DNA from: Streptomyces flaveolus
GTDB taxonomy: Bacteria; Actinomycetota; Actinomycetes; Streptomycetales; Streptomycetaceae
Reading direction: 5' to 3'
DNA: 64,000 nucleotides
Assembly (NCBI RefSeq): GCF_014648815.1
Contig: NZ_BMRV01000004.1
Span: forward strand, 62,001 to 126,000
Shown in pieces: positions 29,752 through 37,747 of the stretch. The number at the start of each line of letters is the position of its first letter. The stretch's first letter is position 1. The notes beneath the pieces are model-generated. The model was not told where the DNA came from. It made no database searches and saw nothing but the letters and a program-made list of their open reading frames with translations. The position numbers and the translations under genes are program-made.

Positions 29752-30056
29752 TGGCGAAGAAGAGCAAGATCGCGAAGAACGAGCAACGGCAGAAGACCGT
29801 CGCGCGGTACGCCGCACGGCGGGCCGAACTGAAGCAGATCATCCGCAGGCCGTCGTCCACCGATGCCGAACGGCTCGCCGCACAGCAGGAGTTGCGCGGT
29901 CAGCCGCGGGACGCGAGCCCCACGCGGGTGCGCAACCGCGACCAGGTCGACGGGCGCCCGCGCGGCTACTTCCGCGTCTTCGGCCTGTCCCGGGTGAACC
30001 TGCGTGAGCAGGCACACGCCGGACATCTGCCGGGAGTTCGCAAGTCGTCCTGGTAG
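29751..30056 (+). CDS. rpsN: Ribosomal protein S14 (long, zinc-free form)
   Basis: 101 residues, the long S14 type without the CxxC pairs. [14 protein letters not shown] and the C-terminal [30 protein letters not shown] (in pieces) are diagnostic. It is translationally coupled to rpmB and would replace zinc-binding S14 under zinc limitation. Confidence 0.95.
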   Translation: MAKKSKIAKNEQRQKTVARYAARRAELKQIIRRPSSTDAERLAAQQELRGQPRDASPTRVRNRDQVDGRPRGYFRVFGLSRVNLREQAHAGHLPGVRKSSW

Positions 30057-30110
30057 CTTGCGGCTGACGTGGGGCCCACCCGGCCGTCCGGCTACAGCTT
30101 GGAGCTTGCG

Positions 30111-30725
30111 GTGACACTGGTGACTGCGGAGAGCACGGCGAGTACGGCGAACGCGACGACTACGGCGGACGTGGCGTGCCCGGCGGTCCGCACGGACGGC
30201 TCCGCTGGCGCCCGCGGGCGCGCGCGGCGCTCCGTCCGGGCGACCGCCGCGGCCCTCGCCCTGGTGGGCGCGCTGGCCCTGACCGCGTGCACCGACGGCG
30301 GTGACTCCGACGGCGACCCGGCCGAGGACGGCACGTCCTCGGCCGCGCCCGGCGCCTCGGCGAGCGCGGACACGGGCGGTACCGGCGGCGGCTCGCCGTC
30401 CGCCGCCGCCGGTGAACTTGAGGGCAGCTGGCTGGCGACCACCGACGGCCACGCCGTCGCCCTGATGGTCACCGGTGACAAGGCCGCCCTCTTCGCCACG
30501 GGCGGGTCCGTGTGCAGCGGCACCGCGGGCGAGGAGTCCGGCACCCGCACCATCCGCCTGAAGTGCACCGACGGCAGCGAAGACCGGACGAAGGGGACGG
30601 TCGAGTCGGTCGACGGGACATCGCTGAAGGTGAGGTGGCAGGGCGCACCGGGCGAGGAGACGTACACCAGGTCCGAGGGCGGATCGCTGCCGCCCGGACT
30701 GCCGACGGCCGGTCTGGGGTCCTGA
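30111..30725 (+). CDS. Putative lipoprotein, unknown function
   Basis: 204 residues from GTG 30111 with GGAG six bases upstream. A basic N-region leads to a hydrophobic stretch and the lipobox LTAC followed by acidic and Ser/Gly/Ala-rich linker residues. The C-terminal domain (LEGSWLATTDGHAVALMV ... GTVESVDGTSLKVRW) looks like a small beta-rich fold. A twelve-plus residue gap and the same orientation suggest co-transcription with the following DUF4232 lipoprotein. Confidence 0.72.
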   Translation: MTLVTAESTASTANATTTADVACPAVRTDGSAGARGRARRSVRATAAALALVGALALTACTDGGDSDGDPAEDGTSSAAPGASASADTGGTGGGSPSAAAGELEGSWLATTDGHAVALMVTGDKAALFATGGSVCSGTAGEESGTRTIRLKCTDGSEDRTKGTVESVDGTSLKVRWQGAPGEETYTRSEGGSLPPGLPTAGLGS

Positions 30726-30751
30726 ACCGCACGCACGAAGGAACGACACTC

Positions 30752-31273
30752 ATGCGCACCACCAAGCCGACCGTCGTCGCCACGGCCGCCGTCACGGCGG
30801 CCCTCCTCCTCACCGCCTGCGACGGCGGTGGCGGCGACGCCGGCAAGAGCAGTACCGACGACCGTGGCCCCGCCGCCTGCCGGATCGGGAAGATGGGCGT
30901 GGACATCGCGCCGAGCCCCGCTCCGGCCGCCGGGGACACGGGCACCGTCGCCGTGAACCTCGCCAACCGCGGCCCGGCGTGCACGCTCGACGGCTTCCCC
31001 GCCGTCACCCTCACCGCCGACGGCGCCTCGGCGGAGGTCCCCGAGGAGGAGGCCGCCACCGCGCAGCGACTGACCCTCGCCGCGGACGGCACGGCCACCT
31101 TCACGCTGACCTATGTACGGGGCGGCACCGACGGCCTCGCCGTGTCGTCCGCGGAGTTCGCCCTGCCCGGTGACGCCGCCACCCACCGCTTCCCGTGGTC
31201 GTACGGCGAGGTGGCGATGAAGGGCGGTGCACCGGACACCACGGTGAGCCCGTTCCAGCGCGCCGGGGACTGA
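30752..31273 (+). CDS. DUF4232 lipoprotein
   Basis: 173 residues from ATG 30752 with AAGGA upstream. The signal peptide ends in the lipobox LLTAC. The body matches DUF4232: GTVAVNLANRGPACTLDGFPAVTL then a C-terminal PWSYGEV. These secreted domains are common in Streptomyces and have no assigned activity. It lies 26 bp after the previous lipoprotein gene. Confidence 0.82.
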   Translation: MRTTKPTVVATAAVTAALLLTACDGGGGDAGKSSTDDRGPAACRIGKMGVDIAPSPAPAAGDTGTVAVNLANRGPACTLDGFPAVTLTADGASAEVPEEEAATAQRLTLAADGTATFTLTYVRGGTDGLAVSSAEFALPGDAATHRFPWSYGEVAMKGGAPDTTVSPFQRAGD

Positions 31274-31291
31274 CCGCGCGGGAGCCCGGGT

Positions 31292-32425
31292 CTACTGCCC
31301 GGGCAGCGGGCGCCGCCGGCCGACCTGGGCCCGGTCGGCCGCGCGGGTGCCCTCCGTCCAGCCCGCCGCGTCGTCGGCGCCCCGCAGCCGGGTCGTGGTC
31401 GTCTGCGGGAACATTCGCTCCAGGCGGTCGGTGACCGCGACCTCGCGGGAGGCGAGCACGGGGAGCAGGTCGGCGTCCGCCGCCCCGGTCTCGGCGGCCG
31501 TCCGCTCGGCGACGGCCCGCAGGCGGGTCCCCGCGCGATGGGCGTAGGCCACGAGGAACGACTGACGGAAGGTCTTGGTCCGCTTGCGGCCGCCGGCGCG
31601 CTGGGCGGCCTCCGCCTTCGTCATCGCCGTCTCGGCCTGCACCAGCAGGGAGGTGTAGAGGAGTTCGACCGCCTCCAGGTCGGTCTCGAAGCCGACGACG
31701 GTGGAGAAACCGAACGCCTCGTTCCACACGGCCCGGCAGTGGTTGGCGTCGGCCACCGCGTCCAGCAGCACCGCCTTGGCCTGCTCGTAGGGCGGCTCCA
31801 CGCCGATCCGGCAGGCGCCCGGCGCGTCGGGCGAGGGCGCGTGCGCCGACAGCAGCGCCTCGTCGACGCTGTGCCGGGCCATCAGCTCCTGCGCCTTGGC
31901 GCTGAGCGCCTCCGCCTCCTGCGGATAGCCGGTCGCCTCCGCCTTGGCGAGCAGCGCGCGGATGCGGGCGAGGGCGCGGGACTCCGGCCGGGGCTCGTGG
32001 CGCGGCGCCCCCGCCTCGAGCGGCTCCAGCACGGGCAGGCGCAGCAGCAGGCGGTAGAGCTCCAGTACGGCGGTGGCGTGCGAGAAGCGGTCGGTGCGGG
32101 GCGCCGCCGCCGGGTCCGGCAGGTCCTCGAGCTGCCCGGCCCAGCGGGGGCCGCGCGGGCGGTCGTGCGCCGCCTGGGCCCGGATCAGCCCGGCCACCAG
32201 CCGTACGTGCACGTCGTCCAGCTCGCGCCGCACGATCCGTACGACGTCGGCGGGCTGCCAGCCGCGCCGCCAGGCCGTGGTCACGAACTCCTCGCCGCGC
32301 CGGGCAAGTTCGGCGTCCGCCGACGGATCGGCCGCGAGCAGCGAGGCCGCGGTGTCGAGGGCGGTGTCGGCGGTGTCGTACAGGGCGGCCTCGAAGGCGC
32401 GGTCGACGGTGGTGGACGTACTCAC
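31292..32425 (-). CDS. DUF2786 protein
   Basis: 377 residues. The DUF2786 helical domain is visible as ALARIRALLAKAEATGYPQEAEALSAKAQELMARH (in pieces) at about 150-190. The C-terminal part has conserved YEQAKAVLLDAVADANHCRAVW and SFLVAYAHRAGTRL blocks. There are no membrane segments or obvious catalytic motif. The function is unknown; related proteins include phage and metallopeptidase-like contexts. Confidence 0.78.
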   Translation of the reverse strand: MSTSTTVDRAFEAALYDTADTALDTAASLLAADPSADAELARRGEEFVTTAWRRGWQPADVVRIVRRELDDVHVRLVAGLIRAQAAHDRPRGPRWAGQLEDLPDPAAAPRTDRFSHATAVLELYRLLLRLPVLEPLEAGAPRHEPRPESRALARIRALLAKAEATGYPQEAEALSAKAQELMARHSVDEALLSAHAPSPDAPGACRIGVEPPYEQAKAVLLDAVADANHCRAVWNEAFGFSTVVGFETDLEAVELLYTSLLVQAETAMTKAEAAQRAGGRKRTKTFRQSFLVAYAHRAGTRLRAVAERTAAETGAADADLLPVLASREVAVTDRLERMFPQTTTTRLRGADDAAGWTEGTRAADRAQVGRRRPLPGQ

Positions 32426-32642
32426 CCGGTGATGGTGCCACGGTCCCCGGATCCGGCCTCGCGGCGTGTCTCACTCCGCGGAATGCGGTCGGCTGCCGCG
32501 GCACAAGGCGCCGAGCATGGCGCGCATGGTGGACACGACTCTCTACGCGGCGGCGTCGCCTCCGGGACGTGTTCACGGGGCCGGCGGTGCGGTGGGCGGT
32601 GGCCTCGCCGAAGCGGCCGGCACCGGGCTTTCCGCCACGGCC

Positions 32643-32690
32643 CGGGACTGTCAACCGTCGGTTGACAGTCCCGAGGGCGCAACCTACGGT
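32643..32690 (+). promoter_or_regulatory. 31 bp palindrome overlapping a strong promoter (predicted leaderless)
   Basis: A perfect palindrome with 15 bp arms (CGGGACTGTCAACCG) around a single T occupies 32643-32673. Its right arm contains the -35 TTGACA (32662-32667). A 17 bp spacer leads to the -10-like TACGGT (32685-32690), and the ATG at 32697 begins seven bases later, so the transcript should be leaderless. Confidence 0.75.
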
Positions 32691-32696
32691 TGACAC

Positions 32697-33461
32697 ATGA
32701 CGACGAACCCGAGCAGCATCACGTCATCCGTACGTCTCGACGAACTCATCAACGCCATCAAGAAGGCGCACGCGGAGCCGCTCGAACAGCTCCAGGACGC
32801 CGTCATCGCGGGCGAGCACCTCGGCGAGGTGGCCGACCACCTCATCGGCCATTTCGTGGACCAGGCCCGGCGTTCGGGCGCGTCCTGGACGGACATCGGC
32901 CGGCGCATGGGCGTCACCCGGCAGGCGGCGCAGAAGCGCTTCGTGCCCAAGGAGTCGGCCGACCTCGACGCGAGCCAGGGCTTCAGCCGCTACACGCCCC
33001 GCGCGCGCAACGCGGTGATGGCCGCGCACAACGAGGCCGTGGCCGCGGGCGCCGCCGAGGGCCTGCCCGAGCACCTGCTCCTCGGCGTGCTCACCGAGCG
33101 CGAGGGCCTCGCCGCCAAGGCGATCACCCAGCAGGGCGTCCCCCTCGACGCGGTCCGCGAGGCAGCCGTGGCGGTGCTCCCGCCGGCCGCCGCCGAGGTC
33201 CCGGAGCTGGTGCCCTACGGGCCGGCGGCCAAGAAGGTCCTGGAACTCACCTTCCGCGAGGCCCTGCGCCTCGGCCACAACTACATCGGCACCGAGCACA
33301 TCCTGCTCGCCCTGCTGGAGCACGAGCACGGGAAGGGCGTACTGAGCGGCCTCGGCATCGGCAAGGAGGCGGTCGAGCGGTACGTCACCGAGATGCTGTC
33401 CCAGTTCCTGAAGACGGCCGAGGAGTCGGGGCAGGGGGCTGCCGGGGCGGAGGACCGCTGA
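32697..33461 (+). CDS. HTH-Clp N-domain protein
   Basis: 254 residues. An N-terminal region with a helix-turn-helix-like segment (SWTDIGRRMGVTRQAAQKRF, about 62-81) precedes two Clp repeat (R) motifs of the ClpA/ClpC N-domain: one at about 95-155 (YTPRARNAVMAAHNEA) and one at about 175-240 (HNYIGTEHILLALLEHE). There is no AAA module, so it is not a chaperone ATPase. It could be an autoregulated DNA-binding sensor or a Clp substrate adaptor. The palindromic promoter suggests self-control. Confidence 0.82.
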   Translation: MTTNPSSITSSVRLDELINAIKKAHAEPLEQLQDAVIAGEHLGEVADHLIGHFVDQARRSGASWTDIGRRMGVTRQAAQKRFVPKESADLDASQGFSRYTPRARNAVMAAHNEAVAAGAAEGLPEHLLLGVLTEREGLAAKAITQQGVPLDAVREAAVAVLPPAAAEVPELVPYGPAAKKVLELTFREALRLGHNYIGTEHILLALLEHEHGKGVLSGLGIGKEAVERYVTEMLSQFLKTAEESGQGAAGAEDR

Positions 33462-33468
33462 GGCGGGG

Positions 33469-33515
33469 GCGTCCGGGGCGGGAGGCGTCCGAGGCGGGAG
33501 CGTCTGGGGCAGGGG
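33469..33515. repeat. Three tandem 15-16 bp GC-rich repeats
   Basis: Units GCGTCCGGGGCGGGAG, GCGTCCGAGGCGGGAG and GCGTCTGGGGCAGGGG follow one another in the intergenic region. Confidence 0.6.
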
Positions 33516-33578
33516 AAGCTACGGCGGGGGCACCTGAGCAGGGCCGACGCCCGAACCGCGCCTTCGCTCCACGCCCCC

Positions 33579-33616
33579 GTCCGCACCCCCGGTCCGCGCC
33601 CCCGGTCCGCGGGCCG
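33579..33616. repeat. Three tandem 12-13 bp repeats
   Basis: Units GTCCGCACCCCCG, GTCCGCGCCCCCG and GTCCGCGGGCCG lie just upstream of the polymerase gene. Confidence 0.6.
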
Positions 33617-33645
33617 TTGTCAGACCCTCCTGTCACACTCGCGGC

Positions 33646-35328
33646 ATGGCCGACCGGTGGGCGCTCGCCGTGGCCGAGGACGGTGGCGTGGACGTCGCCC
33701 CCCTCGGCCCCGACGGGCTGCCCACCGGACCGGTGCGGTGGGAGCCCGACCTCGCCGAAGCCGTACGCGGCCGGCCGGACGTCACCCGGTGGGTGTGGCG
33801 CTCGACCGCGGAGATCTATCCGCGCCTGCTCGCCACGGGGGTGCGAGTGGAGCGGTGCTACGACATGGAGGCCGCCGAGACCCTCCTGCTCGGCCACGAG
33901 GGGAGGTACGGGCAGCCGCACTCGGCAGCCGCCGCCCTCGCCCGTCTGCGCGGCGGCCCCGTGCCGCCCGACCCGCCCCAGCGGTCCGCCGAACCGGGCG
34001 CGCAGTCCCCGCTGTTCGAACCGCAGGGCGTGCACCTGCCCCTGGATGACCTCCTCGCCGTCTACGCCGAGCAGCAGCGCCGCCACGACCGGTCCGCGCA
34101 CCCCGACCGGCTGCGGCTGCTGACGGCGGCCGAGTCGGCGGGGATGCTGGTCGCCGCCGAGATGAACCGCGCCGGACTGCCCTGGCGGGCCGACGTGCAC
34201 CGCGAGGTACTCCACGACCTGCTCGGCGAGCGGTACGCGGGCGGGGGCGAGCCGCGCCGCCTGGCCGAGCTGGCGGAGGAGGTGTCCGCCGCGTTCGGGC
34301 ACCGGGTGCGGCCCGATCTGCCGGCCGACGTCGTCAAGGCGTTCGCCCGGGCCGGGATCAAGGTCGGCTCGACCCGCCGCTGGGAACTGGAATCGGTCGA
34401 CCACCCGGCCGTGAAGCCCCTGCTCGCGTACAAGAAGCTGTACCGGATCTGGGTCGCCCACGGCTGGTCCTGGCTGCAGGACTGGGTGCGCGACGGACGC
34501 TTCCGCCCCGAGTTCCTCGCCGGCGGCACCGTCACCGGACGCTGGGTGACCAACGGCGGGGGCGCGCTGCAGATCCCCAAGGTGATCCGGCGGGCCGCCG
34601 TGGCCGACCCGGGGTGGTGCCTCGTCGTCGCCGACGCCGACCAGATGGAGCCGCGCGTCCTCGCCGCGATCTCCCGCGACCCCGGGCTGATGGAGGTGGC
34701 CGGCCGGGAGACCGACCTCTACCAGTCGGTGTCCGACCGGGCCTTCTCCGGCGACCGCGCCCAGGCCAAGATCGCCGTGCTCGGCGCGGTGTACGGCCAG
34801 ACCTCCGGCGACGGCCTGAAGAACCTCGCGGCGCTCAGACGCCGTTTCCCGAGGGCGGTGGCGTACGTCGACGACGCGGCCCGCGCGGGCGAGGAGGGCC
34901 GGCTCGTGCGGACCTGGCTGGGACGCACCTGCCCCCCGGCGGCCGGGACGAGCGGCGACGACCCCGCCGAGGAGGCGGGCATCCCCCAGGACGCCCCCGG
35001 CACCGAGGAGTGGGTGCCGGGCTACGCCTCCACCAACGCCCGCGCGCGTGGCCGCTTCGCCCGCAACTTCGTCGTCCAGGGCAGCGCCGCCGACTGGGCC
35101 CTGCTGATGCTCGCCGCGCTGCGACAGGCCTGCGCGGACATGGCGGCCGAGCTGGTGTTCTTCCAGCACGACGAGGTGATCGTGCACTGTCCGCGTCAGG
35201 AGGCCGACGCCGTCGTCGCGGCGATCCGCGAGGCAGCCGACCTGGCGGGCCGCCTCACCTTCGGCCGGACGCCGGTGCGGTTCCCGTTCACGACGGCGGT
35301 GGTGGAGTGCTACGCGGACGCCAAGTGA
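33646..35328 (+). CDS. Polymerase I-like protein (3'-5' exonuclease-like/DNA polymerase family A)
   Basis: 560 residues, much shorter than Pol I: it lacks the 5'-nuclease domain and has a reduced exonuclease-like N-terminus. The family A fold is recognisable: TVTGRWVTNGGGALQIPK; motif A as DADQMEPR (Pol I has DYSQIELR); motif B as RAQAKIAVLGAVYG; motif C as FFQHDEVIVHC with the catalytic HDE. Both catalytic carboxylates and the motif B Lys remain, so activity is plausible. A second family A polymerase of this shortened type is a recurrent Streptomyces feature. Confidence 0.85.
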   Translation: MADRWALAVAEDGGVDVAPLGPDGLPTGPVRWEPDLAEAVRGRPDVTRWVWRSTAEIYPRLLATGVRVERCYDMEAAETLLLGHEGRYGQPHSAAAALARLRGGPVPPDPPQRSAEPGAQSPLFEPQGVHLPLDDLLAVYAEQQRRHDRSAHPDRLRLLTAAESAGMLVAAEMNRAGLPWRADVHREVLHDLLGERYAGGGEPRRLAELAEEVSAAFGHRVRPDLPADVVKAFARAGIKVGSTRRWELESVDHPAVKPLLAYKKLYRIWVAHGWSWLQDWVRDGRFRPEFLAGGTVTGRWVTNGGGALQIPKVIRRAAVADPGWCLVVADADQMEPRVLAAISRDPGLMEVAGRETDLYQSVSDRAFSGDRAQAKIAVLGAVYGQTSGDGLKNLAALRRRFPRAVAYVDDAARAGEEGRLVRTWLGRTCPPAAGTSGDDPAEEAGIPQDAPGTEEWVPGYASTNARARGRFARNFVVQGSAADWALLMLAALRQACADMAAELVFFQHDEVIVHCPRQEADAVVAAIREAADLAGRLTFGRTPVRFPFTTAVVECYADAK

Positions 35329-35335
35329 GCAGGTG

Positions 35336-35686
35336 TCAGGTCTTCCACAGCTGCCAGAGCCACCAGCCCCGCATGGCGCCGTGGCGGGCGTAGGCCCCCA
35401 CCGTGAACCCCAGGATCTGTCCGTAGGCCGCTGTCTCCCACGGGTCGAACGTCACACTCGGCCCAAGGCCCACCTTGGCCACCGAAATGATGCCGACCTC
35501 AGCGTGCTCGGCCTCGTGGCGGGCGAGGCCGACGTGGACACACACGTCCCAGCCGTCGGGCGGAGGCGGAATCTGAAGGCCCTTGATCATGACGTTCACC
35601 GTGGTCGTGGGATACGCCGTGTACGAGCCGTCATCGGGGTGGAAAGCTTCGATGGGCCGGGACTCTTCCATGATGAGCGTGGACAT
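35336..35686 (-). CDS. Orphan hypothetical protein, lower GC
   Basis: 116 residues from ATG 35686, chosen because GGAGG lies five bases upstream. I do not recognise a family. The sequence is soluble and rich in aromatic residues near its C-terminus (GAMRGWWLWQLWKT). Base composition looks roughly 63% GC by eye, well below neighbours. It lies between the polymerase gene and a tRNA-Thr, a typical place for insertion remnants. Confidence 0.55.
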   Translation of the reverse strand: MSTLIMEESRPIEAFHPDDGSYTAYPTTTVNVMIKGLQIPPPPDGWDVCVHVGLARHEAEHAEVGIISVAKVGLGPSVTFDPWETAAYGQILGFTVGAYARHGAMRGWWLWQLWKT

Positions 35687-35824
35687 ACGCACCTCCGAGG
35701 AGAATTCGTCGGTCGCTCGGATCGTCCAATCTCGGGCGTACGCATAAAGCATCGGGCCACTGAGCCGTTCGAGCTACTCGGCATCCGCCGAACGAGTGAA
35801 TCCGCCGCGCGGTCCCCTGAACGC

Positions 35825-35856
35825 AAAAACCCAGCTCAGACACTGTCTGGGCTGGG
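35825..35856 (-). terminator. Terminator of the tRNA-Thr
   Basis: Read on the minus strand: CCCAGC, one unpaired base, CAGACA stem and its complement, then GCTGGG followed by TTTTT (35829-35825). It starts 8 bp after the tRNA 3' end. Confidence 0.9.
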
Positions 35857-35863
35857 CTTCGAG

Positions 35864-35940
35864 TGGAGCCGCCTTCGGGATTCGAACCCGAGACCTACGC
35901 ATTACGAGTGCGTTGCTCTGGCCATCTGAGCTAAGGCGGC
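35864..35940 (-). tRNA. tRNA-Thr (anticodon CGU)
   Basis: On the minus strand the 7 bp acceptor stem is GCCGCCT/AGGCGGC. The anticodon stem ACGCA closes loop CTCGTAA, giving anticodon CGT (reads ACG). The T-arm has GGTTCGAAT. The 3' CCA appears to be encoded (discriminator T then CCA). It is followed by a U-tract terminator. Confidence 0.95.
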
Positions 35941-36008
35941 GCGCCGTGCGCACCATGGTGCGATCAGCAACGTCGGTAAGTCTACACAGTTTCCGGGGGT
36001 GCTTCGCA

Positions 36009-36038
36009 CCCGCCCCGGAGGTGGGGTTCCGGGGCGGG
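36009..36038 (-). terminator. Terminator of the S33 peptidase gene
   Basis: Perfect 11 bp stem CCCGCCCCGGA/TCCGGGGCGGG with an 8-base loop, 8 bp beyond the stop codon. A smaller GGGTGC/GCACCC hairpin lies just past it. Confidence 0.65.
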
Positions 36039-36046
36039 CGGGGCGG

Positions 36047-37654
36047 TCACGAGCAGCGCGTGCCGTCCGCCGGCGGGGTGCCCCGCAGGAGGTAGGTGTT
36101 GATCGCCGAGTCGATGCAGGTGCTGCCGCGGCCGTAGGCGGTGTGGCCGTCGCCCTCGTAGGTGAGGAGGTGGCCGGAGGAGAGCTGGCCGGCCAGGGCC
36201 CGGGCCCAGCGGTACGGGGTCGCCGGGTCGCGGGTGGTGCCGACCACGACGACCGGCGGCGCTCCCGCGGCCTCGATGCGGTGCGGCTCGCCCGTCGGGT
36301 GCACGGGCCAGTAGGCACAGTTCAGCGAGGACCAGGCCAGGCCCTCACCGAAGACGGGGGACGCCTTCTCGAAGACGGGGAGGGCCTCGCGCACCTGGTC
36401 CGGGGATGAGAAGGCCGCCGGGAGGTCCAGGCAGTTCACCGCCGCGTTCGCGGACATCAGGTTGCTGTACCCACCGCCGGTCCCGCGCTCGTAGTAGCTG
36501 TCCGACAGGACCAGCAGGCCGGCGCCGTCGCGCTGCTTCATCGCCGAGCCCAGCGCCTCGCGCAGGTGCTGCCAGGCGCCCTCGTCGTACATCGCCGCGA
36601 TCACCCCGGTGGTGGCCAGGGACTCGGTGAGCGTGCGCCGGTCGGCGTCCCCGGTGGGGATCGGCTTGGCGTCCAGATCGTCGAAGAAGGCCTTCAGGTT
36701 CTTGCCGACCTGGTCGGGGGAGGCGCCCTTGCCGCCGAGCGGGCAGTCCGACTGCCGGACGCAGTCCTTCGCGAAGGACCGGAACGCCGTCTCGAAGCCC
36801 TCCGTCTGCTCCTGGTTCAGGCGGCGCGCGGACAGCGACGGGTCCATCGCGCCGTCCAGGACCAGGCGTCCCGTCCGGCTCGGGAACAGTCCGGCGTACG
36901 TCGCCCCCAGGAACGTGCCGTACGAGGCTCCGACGTACGTCAGCTTCTCGTCGCCCAGCACCGCTCGCAGGATGTCCATGTCCCGGGCCGCCTCGACGGT
37001 CGAGACGTGGCGCAGCAGCTTCGGCGCGGCCGCTCCACAGCCCTCGGCGAACCCCTTGAAGGCGTCGACCAGCCGGTCGGCCTCCCCCGCGTCGTCCGGG
37101 GTGACGTCCGTCTGCGTGTACGCGTCCATCTTCCGGCCGTCGAGACACTTCACGGGCTCGCTGCCGGCCACGCCCCGGGGATCGACCGCCACCATGTCGT
37201 ACCGGGCGCGGACCTGTGCCGGGTAGCCGATGCCCGCGTACTGCTGGAGGTAGCCGATCGCGGAGCCGCCCGGCCCGCCCGGGTTCACCAGCAGGGAGCC
37301 GAGCCGCTTGCCGGGGCCGGTGGCCTTCTTGCGCGCCACGGCGAGGCGTACGTCCCCCTCGGCCGGCTTCGCGTAGTCGAGCGGCGCCTTCATCGTGGCG
37401 CACTGGAAGCCGGGGACGCCGCAGTCGCGCCAGCTCAGCTTCTGCCCGTAGTACGAGACCAGGGACGGCGGCGTGGACTCGGGCAGCGCGGCCAGGGTCA
37501 GCTGCGCCGCCTCGGTCGCTCCGGCCGCCCGATCCGCGGCCGGCGAACCGGCCGAGGTCGACGCGCCCCCGGCCGAACAGGCCGTGGCGAGCAGCGCGGC
37601 GGCGAGCAGCGTGATTCCGGTACGGGTTCTGCGGTGGGTACGCCTGGTGTCCAT
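36047..37654 (-). CDS. Secreted tripeptidyl aminopeptidase-like hydrolase (S33), lipoprotein
   Basis: 535 residues. Signal peptide with lipobox LLATAC (Cys26), then an alpha/beta-hydrolase with oxyanion region VNPGGPGGS, nucleophile elbow GASYGTFLG (Ser244), a lid region, and a C-terminal Abhydrolase_4/TAP-like part with RDPATPY and catalytic His in GDGHTAYGRGSTC. This is the Streptomyces Slp/TAP family, which removes N-terminal peptides from extracellular substrates. It is surface-anchored. Confidence 0.9.
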   Translation of the reverse strand: MDTRRTHRRTRTGITLLAAALLATACSAGGASTSAGSPAADRAAGATEAAQLTLAALPESTPPSLVSYYGQKLSWRDCGVPGFQCATMKAPLDYAKPAEGDVRLAVARKKATGPGKRLGSLLVNPGGPGGSAIGYLQQYAGIGYPAQVRARYDMVAVDPRGVAGSEPVKCLDGRKMDAYTQTDVTPDDAGEADRLVDAFKGFAEGCGAAAPKLLRHVSTVEAARDMDILRAVLGDEKLTYVGASYGTFLGATYAGLFPSRTGRLVLDGAMDPSLSARRLNQEQTEGFETAFRSFAKDCVRQSDCPLGGKGASPDQVGKNLKAFFDDLDAKPIPTGDADRRTLTESLATTGVIAAMYDEGAWQHLREALGSAMKQRDGAGLLVLSDSYYERGTGGGYSNLMSANAAVNCLDLPAAFSSPDQVREALPVFEKASPVFGEGLAWSSLNCAYWPVHPTGEPHRIEAAGAPPVVVVGTTRDPATPYRWARALAGQLSSGHLLTYEGDGHTAYGRGSTCIDSAINTYLLRGTPPADGTRCS

Positions 37655-37747
37655 CCAGCGAGCGTAACTCTCCGCGACGACATGGATGCTCTACGTACTC
37701 GCCGTGCCCCGAACGAGTCCCCGGTCAACCACCGTCGGTGTACTTCG

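Noticed and set aside
32426..32642. Possible small gene between DUF2786 and the palindrome
   Set aside because: No start with a ribosome site and no typical third-position GC pattern.
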